A DNA stretch of 64,000 bases from Lepidostoma basale (lineage: Eukaryota > Arthropoda > Insecta > Trichoptera > Lepidostomatidae): the NCBI GenBank assembly GCA_022606425.2, contig JAHDVF020000442.1, positions 394,681 to 458,680 of the forward strand, given 5' to 3'. Below, piece by piece: positions 46,201 through 54,436 of this stretch. The position numbers were made by a program, and so were the translations under genes. The notes under the pieces are model-generated. The model ran no database searches. It was not told the DNA's origin and worked only from the letters and a program-made list of their open reading frames with translations. Within the stretch, counting starts at the first letter, position 1, and every line of letters starts with the position of its first letter.

Positions 46201-48204
46201 TTGAGTCTGCTGGCTACATCTTCCTCCGTACCGTTCCGTATGCCCGAGAAGTAAGTCGTTATAAAAGTGAACAAATGTATGGAGAAAATCATAAACTAAA
46301 ATGTCAACGAATATTTCCTCGTTACATCCGAGATCTCGCTATTTCCGTGATCGTAATAACCGAGTTCGTCTGTACTTACATTTTTAATATTTAGTTTAGC
46401 AGTCTTTCCTAAATTATTGAGAATTTTAATATCATTCTGATATCTTCATCATTAGATGTAACTCCTTATTTCCATCGCTTCGTATGTTAAAGAAAATCTA
46501 ATTCTTTGAATATATGTATAATTAATATTATACAATAATAATATGCTAACTTTTATAGCGCCGTTTTTGTGATGTAATCACCTCAAGGGCGCATTAAGAC
46601 GTGTTTTAAATCTAAAAATCAAAATTATCGCGATCGGTTAAAAAGTATAGTAGATCAAAGTATAATATATATATTCTCGTTTAAAAAATTGTTTTCTTAG
46701 GTACAAGACGCATCCGAGATATTTTGACGATATTTCTGTATCCATAGAAACACATCCAGACAGCTGTGGTGCTTGATTAACTTTCTTTTCTAGATGTGCT
46801 GATATTTGATTTCTTCCTATAATCTGATGGAGACTGCAAAGGTGTCCTAAAAGTATTGTTGTAAATTTTTCCCCTAGATTCCAACCGCACCTGACCAAAT
46901 CTTGTTAATATTTTGGATGTTAAGAATCATAAAAACACTTTCTCACTGATTGTTTAATGTTTAGATGAAATAAAATTGGAAGAAACAGACACCACTGAAT
47001 CTCCAGATGATGATAACGTTTCTCCTAAAAAGATAGAAGTTTCTAACACAAAAGAAAAGTGAGTTAAAAGAGAATATTATTTTGAATATTGAATGTAAAT
47101 TTATCTTTGAAATGGCGGTGGCCATCTTGCAATTATTTATTTAATTTTTATTCTAGGCGAACCGAGACGGGCACGGCACCCAGCAATAAGAAGCCGCAAT
47201 CGTGGCCCGAGCAAAGAATAGAATATAGGAGCAGTCCGGTGCAGTATACTCATAATATCAATCAGTTCCAGGGACAATCTGCACCTATGAACAATGATAA
47301 TTCCATGAATCATCAATACCAACAAAACTACCAACCTTACATGAACACTGGCCAAATGTTTCAAGGGAACATGCCCTATCATCTCCCACCACCACCTCCA
47401 CCGCCAGGTCAGGGACAAAATAACTCCATGCAGTTGCAACAACCTAATATGCAGTTCAATGGTATTCAGGGGAACAATGCTCCGCCCAATATGATGATGT
47501 CAAACAACAACCAGTGCTATGGACAAAATCCTCAAGGACATTCCATGATGAATGTTTCCCAGAACATGCTTCCAAACATGAACCCTCACAATCAAATGCA
47601 AGCCATGAATTGCAATGTCGGGCAGAACATGCATCATAACACGCAGTACGACATGAGTCAAAACATGATGAACATGGGACATCAAATGATGCCCAATAAC
47701 AACTATATGGTGCCGCCAAACATGCCACCTGGAATGAATCAAATGCCTTCCATGAACATGGGACAAAACATGTCATCAAACATGGGGCAGATGATGCCCA
47801 ACCAGATGCAAAATATGGGGCAGAATATGCAGCACAACATGGGTCAGCATCTAATGCCAAATATGGGACAGAACCCTTCGTCGTTCATGGGACAAAATGC
47901 GCCAAATAATATGCAACACATGGGACAAAACATGATGAATCAAAATATGAATTCCAACATGCCACAGGGCGGGTTGATGAACAACCAAAACATGGGGCAA
48001 GGAATGCCCTTGATGATGAATAACTCCAACCAGTCCATGATGAATAATAACCAAATGGGGATGGGCATGTCCATGGGCCAAACTGGACACGTGGGGTCTC
48101 CCATGGTGGCACCGCCTACCAATGGGCCGCCTCCCATGATCCCTTGCGGCCTTCAACACACGGCTCCTCCACCACCACCACCATATCCCTACTTTAACAA
48201 TTAA
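31279..48204 (+). CDS. KHDC4: KHDC4 (BLOM7) KH-domain splicing factor with very long N/Q/M-rich tail
   Basis: Thirteen exons: 31279-31431, 31520-31667, 33548-33759, 34458-34682, 35109-35225, 36071-36202, 36590-37019, 38461-39392, 39480-39563, 40665-40765, 44565-44665, 46965-47058, 47157-48204. All are GT-AG, phases agree, and the sum is 3777 nt (1258 residues). An in-frame TAA at 31264 supports the start. Residues 40-112 form the first KH-like unit (INDVAASARNQLTKGF, SGAAVTTRGRY); residues 150-240 the second (LYIGLDGVPASFNLRGKIIG with GXXG = GVSG at 170-173, across an exon junction; HPRPEGLAAARKLAENL). This order matches KHDC4, an RNA-binding factor tied to the PRP19 splicing complex in the nucleus. 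After 246 come Pro/Gln-rich, Asn/Gln-rich and basic (RRKYRIRKPRNNR) segments, then a Met/Asn/Gln-repeat end (910-1258). The human protein is about half as long. Confidence 0.9.
31818..31880. mobile_element. Family A MITE end fragment
   Basis: 'attgtttcttgaacaatggt' and 'gtaaaattccatataatatt': the outer end only, in intron 2 of KHDC4. Confidence 0.5.
31927..32382 (+). mobile_element. TTAG-tailed LINE 3' fragment
   Basis: Begins at the MELGKEI/MRSLRRMY-type block and ends 'gacggcgtgatggttagttt'. The frame reads KGSLRWFGHLERMNEERMVK (32012-32203) and then breaks. In KHDC4 intron 2. Confidence 0.75.
32462..32541. mobile_element. Family A MITE arm
   Basis: 'aataaaacttctagaaaaca' followed by a decayed 'ttcattagtactaactacat'. 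It directly abuts the TTAA element at 32546. Confidence 0.5.
32546..32773. mobile_element. TTAA-type inverted-repeat element, copy 2
   Basis: The left end 'cccttatcggacgctagc' and right end (inverted) 'cccttgatggacgc' are each bounded by TTAA (32542-32545, 32774-32777). At 228 bp with no ORF it fits a piggyBac-type MITE. Confidence 0.7.
33056..33360 (-). mobile_element. CR1/L2-like LINE fragment
   Basis: The minus frame (33055-33276) reads HQRAPAYISDLC, then RSLRSVETS and FYDRAFSVAGPLAWNSL, the characteristic end of CR1/L2/Rex1-type reverse transcriptases. A different clade from the other LINEs here. In KHDC4 intron 2. Confidence 0.75.
33996..34180 (-). mobile_element. TTAG-tailed LINE, degraded 3' fragment
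   Basis: 'catcacgccatctctccgga' followed by family sequence with deletions; the tail itself is lost. In KHDC4 intron 3. Confidence 0.6.
35201..35945 (+). repeat. 80-bp tandem array carrying exon end and splice sites
   Basis: Nine complete units start at 35201 and every 80 bp to 35841, plus a tenth partial one at 35921. Each has the last 25 nt of KHDC4 exon 5 ('tcacccatggccttcacaaa' and 'acaat'), the 5' splice site GTAAGT, and about 50 bp of intron ending 'catcctgac', a pyrimidine-containing stretch and 'gttgttag'. Two variants (CCCG/TTTCC and CCTG/TTTAC) alternate through unit 8, giving a 160-bp higher-order period; units 8 and 9 are both the second type. In unit 10 the donor is lost ('acaatataat'). 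Confidence 0.95.
36410..36512 (-). mobile_element. TTAG-tailed LINE, internal scrap
   Basis: About 100 bp matching the CMNVEEAR to DQINQ part of the family in reverse ('catcgtgtcatgcacgcgcg', 'tcaatatttgatttatttga'), lacking tail. Between KHDC4 exons 6 and 7. Confidence 0.6.
37041..38402. mobile_element. 35-bp-TIR DNA element hosting a LINE
   Basis: 'catatgaggggtatagaaac' with 'aaaaacggcaatgtc' (37041-37075) is matched in inverted form at 38368-38402 with two mismatches. Near the right end 'ctgccgnttttgtt'-type words recur (about 38045, 38072, 38204, 38230, 38368), like subterminal transposase-binding repeats. Most of the interior is a LINE. It fills KHDC4 intron 7. Confidence 0.65.
37206..38024 (+). 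mobile_element. TTAG-family LINE with RT palm motif
   Basis: The longest copy of the family. LLYADDDVLVADSADELQVL carries a YADD-type palm; the open frame 37365-37787 continues with VREFVYLGSMFTADGRTDSD and LVPSLMYGSEAWNWQKKDES; the last part (37784-38020) reads KGSLRWLGHTERMDGERMVK. It lacks the terminal (TTAG)n and is cut off after VEEARE. Stops near 37360 and 37787 kill it. Confidence 0.8.
39626..40300 (+). mobile_element. TTAG-family LINE with internal inverted segment
   Basis: Forward LINE to about 39815, then 55 bp inverted (39816-39870, 'tcgatttctctgactcctca'), then forward again from 'tgcagtagaaatgagatctc' to a degraded tail near 40290. The right part reads KGSLRWFGHMERMNKERMVK. The inversion junction is the same as at 62934. 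In KHDC4 intron 9. Confidence 0.75.
40885..41010. mobile_element. Family A MITE, left arm
   Basis: 'aaaactctatattaaatcat', 'tattttatgggaatgatatg' and 'cgccttgcgaaggtattatc'. The other arm is missing; the foldback element at 41021 starts within its loop region. Confidence 0.6.
41021..41474. mobile_element. Foldback element, copy 1 (136-bp inverted arms)
   Basis: The left arm 41021-41156 ('ttgtatctcaatagagacga', 'cattggttgggttaagcgca') and right arm 41339-41474 are almost perfect inverted copies. TTAA stands at both outer edges (41017-41020, 41475-41478). The interior (about 180 bp) has no ORF. Copy 2 is at 49271-49794 and a solo arm at 51771-51902. Confidence 0.8.
41890..42480. mobile_element. 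Family A MITE, decayed, with TTAA insertion
   Basis: Left-arm traces at 41890-42000 ('gaagttttatgatattttat'), right arm at 42110-42196, and its outer end resumes at 42441 with 'ttaatatggagttttacatc'. A 244-bp TTAA element interrupts it. 42055-42105 has another stem-like 'cggaagctacagatgcttcc'. Confidence 0.6.
42197..42440. mobile_element. piggyBac-type MITE inside a family A MITE
   Basis: The ends 'ccgttagagtgcc' and 'ggcactcaaacgg' are inverted repeats, with TTAA directly outside both. Removing the insert and one TTAA restores 'attatttaatatggag', the sequence found in intact sister copies of the host MITE (29140-29165, 48680-48695 types). This defines the insertion exactly. Confidence 0.8.
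42481..43670. other. KHDC4 intron sequence, unassigned
   Basis: 42510-42590 resembles the 550-610 LINE piece. 42650-43270 has overlapping open stretches on both strands (for example 112 codons on the minus strand, 42935-43273), probably an old repeat I do not recognise. 43320-43670 is unassigned. Confidence 0.3.
43675..43905 (-). mobile_element. Decayed RTE-like LINE fragment
   Basis: 'gatgcttaacaccaatctaa' through 'gcaatgcaggctaggt' aligns by eye with 45750-45970, with many changes. An old copy. Confidence 0.55.
44010..44264 (-). mobile_element. tRNA-derived SINE, copy 2
   Basis: The minus strand starts 'gaccttcgtggccgagtggt' (A box, 44245-44256) and carries 'ccgggttcgattcccggc' (B box, about 44199-44216), with a Ser/Leu-like long variable region between. 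It ends in (AAT)n near 44013-44028. The tRNA-like head is better preserved than in copy 1. Confidence 0.85.
44666..45663. other. KHDC4 intron 11, left part
   Basis: AT-rich. 45215-45360 has a faint stretch resembling the pogo-like end ('cgaatttggttattacga'). No other feature. Confidence 0.35.
45664..46252 (-). mobile_element. RTE-like LINE with long open RT tail
   Basis: The inverted GAA tail at 45666 is followed by a 181-codon minus frame (45747-46292): GTEEDVASRLNTARRAFAML, SSVKSVLLYGCETWKSTAIE, KKRGRPRATWRRALQDEVKA. This is the least damaged coding piece of its family. Near-identical 15-mers 'gtatgcctgagaagt' (about 45649) and 'gtatgcccgagaagt' (about 46238) may be its target duplication. 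Confidence 0.8.
46313..46376. mobile_element. pogo-like half element
   Basis: 'cctcgttacatccgagatct' through 'gtaataaccgagttcgtctg': the inverted counterpart of the left half of 5899-6085. Following sequence to 46960 is plain intron. Confidence 0.5.
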
Positions 48205-48261
48205 TTTAACCGCCCTACCTGCAGGACTTTTCGAGAAATGTACAAAAAGAATTACCTTTTT

Positions 48262-48735
48262 TATTAATTAATACAAATAAAAATGTTATTTTATTATATT
48301 TTATGGGAATGACATGTTTCCCCCTTCTAAGGCATTATCAAATGTAATTTATAATAGTAAACACGATTGTTTTGTGGTTTTACTTGGAGTTAATTTATAT
48401 AAATTGTGACAAAGTTGTTTCACCTTGCGAGGGCATTCTCAAACTGTTTGAGAATGGAGAACGGTCAGTTTGAAAATGCCCTCGCGAGGCGAAACAAATT
48501 TGTCACAATTAAAAATTAAACCCCAAGTAAAATCACTAATCAATCGTGTTTACTATTATAAATTAATAATGGAGTTTTACAAAACTAATACCTCAACCAT
48601 CAATAATTATCAAATGTATTGATAATGCCTTAGAAGGGCGAAACGTGTCATTTAAAATATAATAAAACTTCTAGAAATTGATTATTTAATATGGAGTTTT
48701 ACATCATTGTTCAAGAAACAATAAATACCTTTTTT
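48262..48735. mobile_element. Family A MITE with family B MITE in its loop
   Basis: The left arm ('gggaatgacatgtttccccc') ends at about 48342 and the right arm ('gataatgccttagaagggcg') starts at about 48609. Between them lies a complete family B hairpin with 'tttataatagtaaacacgat' and inverse, and the tip 'ccttgcgagggcattctcaa'. It lies directly downstream of the KHDC4 stop codon, so KHDC4's 3' UTR or poly(A) site may use it. Confidence 0.75.
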
Positions 48736-48987
48736 ATTAATAATATTTTTTTAAATTACGAAACGCCAAAGAATCGACCGCACACTATCGCCTGCCCTTG
48801 AAAAACTATCATACTTGTGAAGACTTGTACTCAAGTGTTGTTGGCACACGCGCGTATCCCTAACGGTTTGTACATTTTAGGTACATTATTATTTCTTAAG
48901 CGCGTAATGGTAGTCAAAGTGTCCGTATCACTTACGTTCATATGCTTAAGGCGGTTAAGGTGATATGTTAAGGTGTTCTTGTTTCAA

Positions 48988-49150
48988 TCAATACAAAAGA
49001 AAATGTCTGTTTTCTAGAAGCTTTATTATATTTTATGGGAAAGACATGTTTCGCCTTACTAAGGAATTATTAAATTTAATAAAACTTCTATAAAACACGT
49101 TTTCTTTTGTATCGATTATTTACTGTTTTAAATCTTTGTTCAAGGTACAA
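48988..49150. mobile_element. Family A MITE, shortened
   Basis: 'ttttctagaagctttattat', 'gggaaagacatgtttcgcct', then a collapsed loop and 'aataaaacttctataaaaca'. Confidence 0.65.
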
Positions 49151-49270
49151 ATATCTTGATCTTTATGACTATATCTTCTTTCAAATATATATTTTTTTGT
49201 GAATGTATACATGTACTTGTACACGAATCCTGGATTTCACCCATGGTGGGTGATTAATTCATGAATTTAA

Positions 49271-49794
49271 TTGTATCTCAATAGAGACGAAGATGCAAAC
49301 TGGAAACTGAATATGGTTGATCAAGGTGCTTACAGGACTTATGACCTGTCATTGGTTGGGTTAAGCGCACGCTTTATGTAATTACAAAATTCCTTATTCC
49401 ACCTATTTTCTTTATGACCATGTAAGACAAATTTTTGGAGGTTGTATATATGCTGCTAATAAAATAGTTTGCTAAATGCTAAAAATTAATCTCCATAGAT
49501 GGCGTTAGTGTGTGGATTATATAGATTAATCTTAAAAAGATTAACATATGTAATCAAATCTACATAGATGGCGTATTGAAACTGACATGTGAAGATAAGT
49601 ATAGATTTGCAGCATATATACAACCTCCAGAAATTTGTCTTACATGGTCATAAAGAAAATAGGTGGAATGGGGAATGTTGTAATTACATAAAGCGTGCGC
49701 TTAACCCAACCAATGACAGGTCATAAGTCCTGTAAACACCTTGATCAACCATATTCAGTTTCCAGTTTGCATCTTCGTCTCTATTGAGATACAA
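49271..49794. mobile_element. Foldback element, copy 2 (about 184-bp arms)
   Basis: Bounded by TTAA (49267-49270 and 49795-49798). The arms begin 'ttgtatctcaatagagacga' and extend to about 49454 and from about 49611, longer than in copy 1. The sequence left of it (49190-49266) is the inverted match of that right of copy 1 (41479-41548). Confidence 0.8.
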
Positions 49795-50039
49795 TTAAAT
49801 TTCATGTCTTCTTTCCTTTGTTACTATGTCATTTCATTTGGGGTCAGTCTTCCTCAAACAGGCATGTTTGAACCACCTTCAAATCATCTCAAAATATTTA
49901 TTTTTTCTATTTCATTTAAAAGGTTTGAATGTAACCTTATTATTTATGGTAAATGCATTGAAAATATTCATATTGGTTTTTGAAATTACTTGGTATGAGT
50001 TCATTGTATACAATGAATATTTATTTAAAATATATACAG

Positions 50040-50125
50040 TACAGTCCCGATTTTCCGGAATGGATGGTGAAAAAAATGACGTATAATCGATTTCCCAGTC
50101 AATCCGAAAACATGAAAAATATGTA
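50040..50125. mobile_element. pogo-like terminus
   Basis: 'cagtcccgattttccggaat' then 'ggatggtgaaaaaaatgacg': matches the inverted right end of the 15540-15745 remnant. The partner end is not found. Confidence 0.5.
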
Positions 50126-50185
50126 AACAAATATAAATTTATAACTGCACTTTTTGATTGACTTCCTTGACAATTGAAACTAATG

Positions 50186-50432
50186 GACGAGAGAACAATG
50201 GTTAAAATGTTGTATACCAGCAGTGTGAGCGGAAAGAGAAGCTGTGGAAGACCAAGGAAAGCATGTGATGACCAAATTAACCAAAAAAGTCAGAAAAATT
50301 GACGAGCGTGCATGTTACGATGTATGAATGTAGAGGAATCTAGAGAGGTATGTCAGGACAGAGCAGTATGGCAGTCCATTCTCTCTGCCTACCCCTTTGG
50401 AGAAACGTCGTGATGGTTAGTTAGTTAGTTGA
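50186..50432 (+). mobile_element. TTAG-tailed LINE 3' fragment
   Basis: Reading VKMLYTSSVSGKRSCGRPRK, then a deletion, then CMNVEESREVCQDRAVWQSI and (TTAG) units. Confidence 0.75.
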
Positions 50433-50726
50433 TTTATGAAACTAATGAATCTATAAAAATTATATTCTAAAATGTTAAGGAAACTTTTTTTATCATTTAT
50501 GATATTTTTTATGTTGTATGACTTCATTATTGTACATATAAAATAGTGTATAAGTATACTAGAAATAATTTTAATTTTAAAAAATATTTTACAAAAATAA
50601 ATGCATAATAAAAAAATGTCTCTTTTTTATTTTACCTCTTCAAGTTGTTGTAGATTTAAGAATCTTTACTACAACATTTTCCTCATATGGTGTTGAACTC
50701 CAGCTATCATCTCTCCATTGTATTTG

Positions 50727-50841
50727 GATCTCCTTGGTAAACTCTATCTGATATTCCATGCAGAGCCATGTACGATCTCCTTGGTAAACTCTATCTGATA
50801 TTCCATGCAGAGCCATGTACGAACCATGCAGAGCCATGTAC
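50727..50841. repeat. 47-bp tandem duplication
   Basis: Two near-identical 47-bp units starting 'gatctccttggtaaactcta' (50727, 50774) and a partial third ('ccatgcagagccatgtac'). They lie in a decayed LINE-like stretch (50640-50860, minus strand). Confidence 0.7.
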
Positions 50842-51351
50842 TCGTATAGGATTCATTCTCTGGACATCTCGCTGTTTCCGAGAATATTCATGCATTTGAA
50901 AATCCATTGCATAGAAGAGAAGATAAGGAGACGGGGACTAATAAATTAGGTGAGGAAGAAAAAATCAAAAATATTTTAATTCATAGAATAACAATTCTTT
51001 ATATTGTGAATAATGTATATGAAAAATTATTATATTTACAAGTGAAGATCACAGCAATATTGAAATGTAACACATTCATTTGTATTAACTAAATCATTTC
51101 TTATCTATCAGGAAAACAGAAAACTCCTTGACAGAAAAATTTGGTTACTAATTATTGCACTATATATCTATGAAGCTGCAGTTACACAGGCAATATACAT
51201 AATGTGTATGTATATAAAAATAGTTTTGATTAATTATATTCGTAAGGAAAGAAAAAAACGACAAAATTCTACCCTATTTACAATATATATCATATCTTTT
51301 AAATCTGAGATTAGCCGGTTAATGTTAAGATTGAATTAAAATTTAACAAGT

Positions 51352-51735
51352 TAGAGAGTTCACTTATCTCGAAACAGTCATGACGGAAGCCAATGCCAAC
51401 ACAGAGTTTAAAAAAGGCCTACGTGTGGCAGCCTCCTAGAAAACGTTCCTAAAGTCCAAGCTTCTATCCAGAAACACCAAGCTGCCCATTAATAACACCT
51501 TCATTAAACTTGTGATGACATATGGTTCTGAGTTCTGAGAACAACAAAGAATCTACTGGTTTGAGAACCAGGGACCCAGACCTGGTATTGCAGTGAGACC
51601 TTGGATACAAAGGTGCAACCAAGAGATGCATACAATGACCGAGCACCGTAAGAGCCAGTCGCCAAGCATGGATTGGGCGCGATGGCTGAGCCAAATAGAT
51701 CAAAGCAATCAAGACCCTGTACGTGTCAAGACCGA
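51352..51735 (+). mobile_element. Decayed LINE fragment
   Basis: Plus reading FTYLETVMTEANANTEFKKG and later LPINNTFIKLVMTYGSEF, degraded versions of the YLG...LYGSE blocks of non-LTR RT tails. Confidence 0.55.
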
Positions 51736-51770
51736 CTGGACATCGCCTAATGGAAAATGTTTTGAATTAA

Positions 51771-51902
51771 TTGTATCTCAATAGAGGCGAAGATGTAAAT
51801 TATTTGGAAACAGAATATGGTGGTCGAGGCGTTTACAGGACTTATGACCTGTCATTGGTTGGGTTAAGCGATCGCTTTATGTAATACAACATTCCCCATT
51901 CC
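51771..51902. mobile_element. Foldback element, solo arm
   Basis: Starts after TTAA (51767-51770) with 'ttgtatctcaatagaggcga' and ends 'acattccccattccgc'. No partner arm is present. Confidence 0.7.
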
Positions 51903-53084
51903 GCTTCGGAAGCAAATGACACAGGATCGAGGAGCTTAGAAGAAAATCATCAAGGAGGCTAAAACTCTTCAAGAGTTGTATGACCATAGAAAGTAAGTAA
52001 GTAATAAGATTACTTTAAAGGTAAATTTCCATATGAGGTATTCTAATTAACCATTGAGTTTAGGATGGTCAGCTTGTGACTAAAGTTGCACTGTAGACAT
52101 TTAAAATAATCCAAGCATTAACAAGCTAATGTAAGGTTTTGCTTAAGATATGAGCCGTGACATTTACAACATTCAAAACAATGTTATTTGAAGAATATTC
52201 CAAATGCAGACACACCTAAAATCTAGCAGGAAGATGGTGTATCATAAAAATACAAACATTTATTCATTTTGAAAAAAAAGGAACATTACATTATTTTATG
52301 GCAATTATAAAAATATATCATTGGTCTTTCAATAAACAATACAGATAATAATTATATTGTAACTTCGTTAGTTAAAATCTAATCGTTTGTAAAAATAAAC
52401 AATGCAATGTCACATATGTACAGGTAATTATTTACAATGTTAAACATTCCGAAACATTTTGAAATAACATTATATTTCATTAATCTAATGTCAAAAACAG
52501 GAATCTTTATTCAGCCACCAATGTATTATAGCGAATTAGTTAAAATTATTCATTATAAAAAGTATAAACAAAGTTACATCAAACCTTTCCCATAATTAAT
52601 TCATTAAATTTACATTTAGACTCATTCATGAAGTTGAGCAGGCATAACATTTGTGACAAAATTTTGATAAATTTCATATTATATATGAGATCTTGGAGCA
52701 CAAGGGTAAAAAATATATTCCCCAGTTTCACATCTGCCAACACGTTGACTGCCAAACTAGAAGATAACTGATGGTTTGCTTTTATTGCTTAGGATACCAA
52801 CTTGGAGATATCTTGTACAACAAAGTGAACAAAAACTAGTTTGTGACATAATGTTAACCCAAATTAACAATTAAAAATATTTATATTATTTATCATTCTT
52901 GTTTTTGTAATTATAAAAACTATTATTATTATTCGAATGAAAACATGTTTTTAGAAATTCCATAACAATTTTTTTATTTATTTAAAATAATAAGAAAAGA
53001 TTGTCGGATTTTAAAATATCTTAATTCAAATCTGAAAGAATTAAGAATGATTTTTTAACCGATTCACTGCGGAAGTAATGTCCC
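51903..53084. other. AT-rich spacer between KHDC4 and VPS15
   Basis: Nothing I can support beyond short A/T runs. Confidence 0.4.
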
Positions 53085-53570
53085 AATTGCTATTTCCCAC
53101 TGGCATCAACAAAGGCCGGTTGGTTCTGCGTGAGTGTAGAACAAATGATTACTGTGTTTATGCAGGTAACGGCGTAGCCATCAGGAACAAATAGACCTAT
53201 TTGTTCCAGAACATTCTAATTAGAACCTCAGATCAGTTGAGAAAAATGCTGCTCAAGGGAGTTATACTCTAGCATGCCTAAGAGAAATCCCGTTGAATAC
53301 AGCAAGGATATACTTCATACTCTCTCAGGTAGAGGGTTCTCGAGAAATTTTTTTGAACCGTCTTCAACATTAGGGAGTACTGAGCCTCATGAGGACTCCA
53401 TATCACGGCAACTTCCTCAAGTCTGCTTTTGACTAAGGTGTTACATATATAAGGTTCTAAGGACCCAGGTATCTCTGAAAACCCTAACTGTTCAAATAAT
53501 AGTGTAATTCGCAACTGTATCTGAACAAATACAGAGGAAGAAATTGTGTCAGAGGTCACTGGATACATAC
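53085..53570 (-). mobile_element. Jockey-like LINE fragment
   Basis: The minus frame (53278-53568) reads VKSRLEEVAVIWSPHEAQYS, the C-terminal end of jockey-type RTs. Same family as 55515-55660 and 59935-60511. Confidence 0.7.
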
Positions 53571-53717
53571 ATTTTGATATTCAATGTATTTTGATGAACA
53601 TAGACAAAAAAATTATATCTACATGATCAGAGAGAAAAAACTTTGAATATTATGTATTCCCAAAGCTACCACTACATAGCTGTCAAGTTTGAAAACATCT
53701 ATATTGGTTATCCACAG

Positions 53718-54352
53718 TGACTAACTAACTAACTAAGCATCATGTTGTTTCTTCGGAGGGGTAGGCAGAAAGGATGGACTGCCACACTCTTGTTCTAACA
53801 TACCTTTAAAGCTTCGTGTACATTCATTCATCGTAACAGACACGCTCGTTGATTTTTCTGACTTTGAATTCCCTTTTAATAATTGATTAATTTGGTCATA
53901 CTTTATTTTCCTCGGCATTCACACTGCATGTGTACAATTTTTTAACTGTTATTCTATCATTCATTCGTTCCATGTGTCTAAACCAACCTGCCTCTGGTGA
54001 TACCGGTGGGGAGAGCAATCACACTGCTGAACATGATCGCTTTGAAGATCGACGTCTTTCATATTCGTGAAAATACGTTCAGAAGACAAATACTTTTGAC
54101 TTTGGAAAGTATCTTGTATTCCTAATATCGAACCATCTCTCATGCGTTCCTGGTATTATATATTTATTATATTTTACCTGTTCTCAATATATATCTTAAA
54201 CTGTAATAATTGTTTGTAATATCTATTGAGAAAATAAACTGATTTGATTTGAAGTGGTTCCTTTTTTAATACACTTCTTTCTGATTTCGTCATTTGGTAT
54301 GTGCGGGAAAACGACGTATGATAGAATAACAAATGACGAAATAAGGAAGAAA
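53718..54352 (-). mobile_element. TTAG-tailed LINE with jockey insert and head-to-head end
   Basis: Inverted tail and 3' end at 53718-53984, interrupted by another LINE's 3' end (53985-54252), then inverted family sequence to about 54300 that turns into forward sequence ('gataacaaatgacgaaata' type, reading MCGKTTYDRITNDEIRKK). The turn resembles twin-priming inversions. Confidence 0.6.
53985..54252 (+). mobile_element. Jockey-like LINE 3' end
   Basis: Homologous in reverse to 59935-60170. It ends with AATAAACTGATTTGATTTGAA, i.e. a polyadenylation-type signal and a short GATTT tail, showing plus orientation. Confidence 0.65.
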
Positions 54353-54436
54353 TCCACAGTGAACCGGTTAAAAATCATTTTGATCTGAAAAGGTTAGTAT
54401 TTTATATGTTACATATAACAATTACAAAACATCGCA

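Noticed and set aside
47089..47156. An upstream start (MNVNLSLK...) for the last KHDC4 exon
   Set aside because: The open frame extends into the intron, but a pyrimidine-AG at 47151-47156 and the phase of the previous exon place the exon start at 47157.
47137..48159. Several long minus-strand ORFs (His/Val- or Ser/Cys-rich)
   Set aside because: They are shadows of the low-complexity last exon of KHDC4 on the opposite strand.
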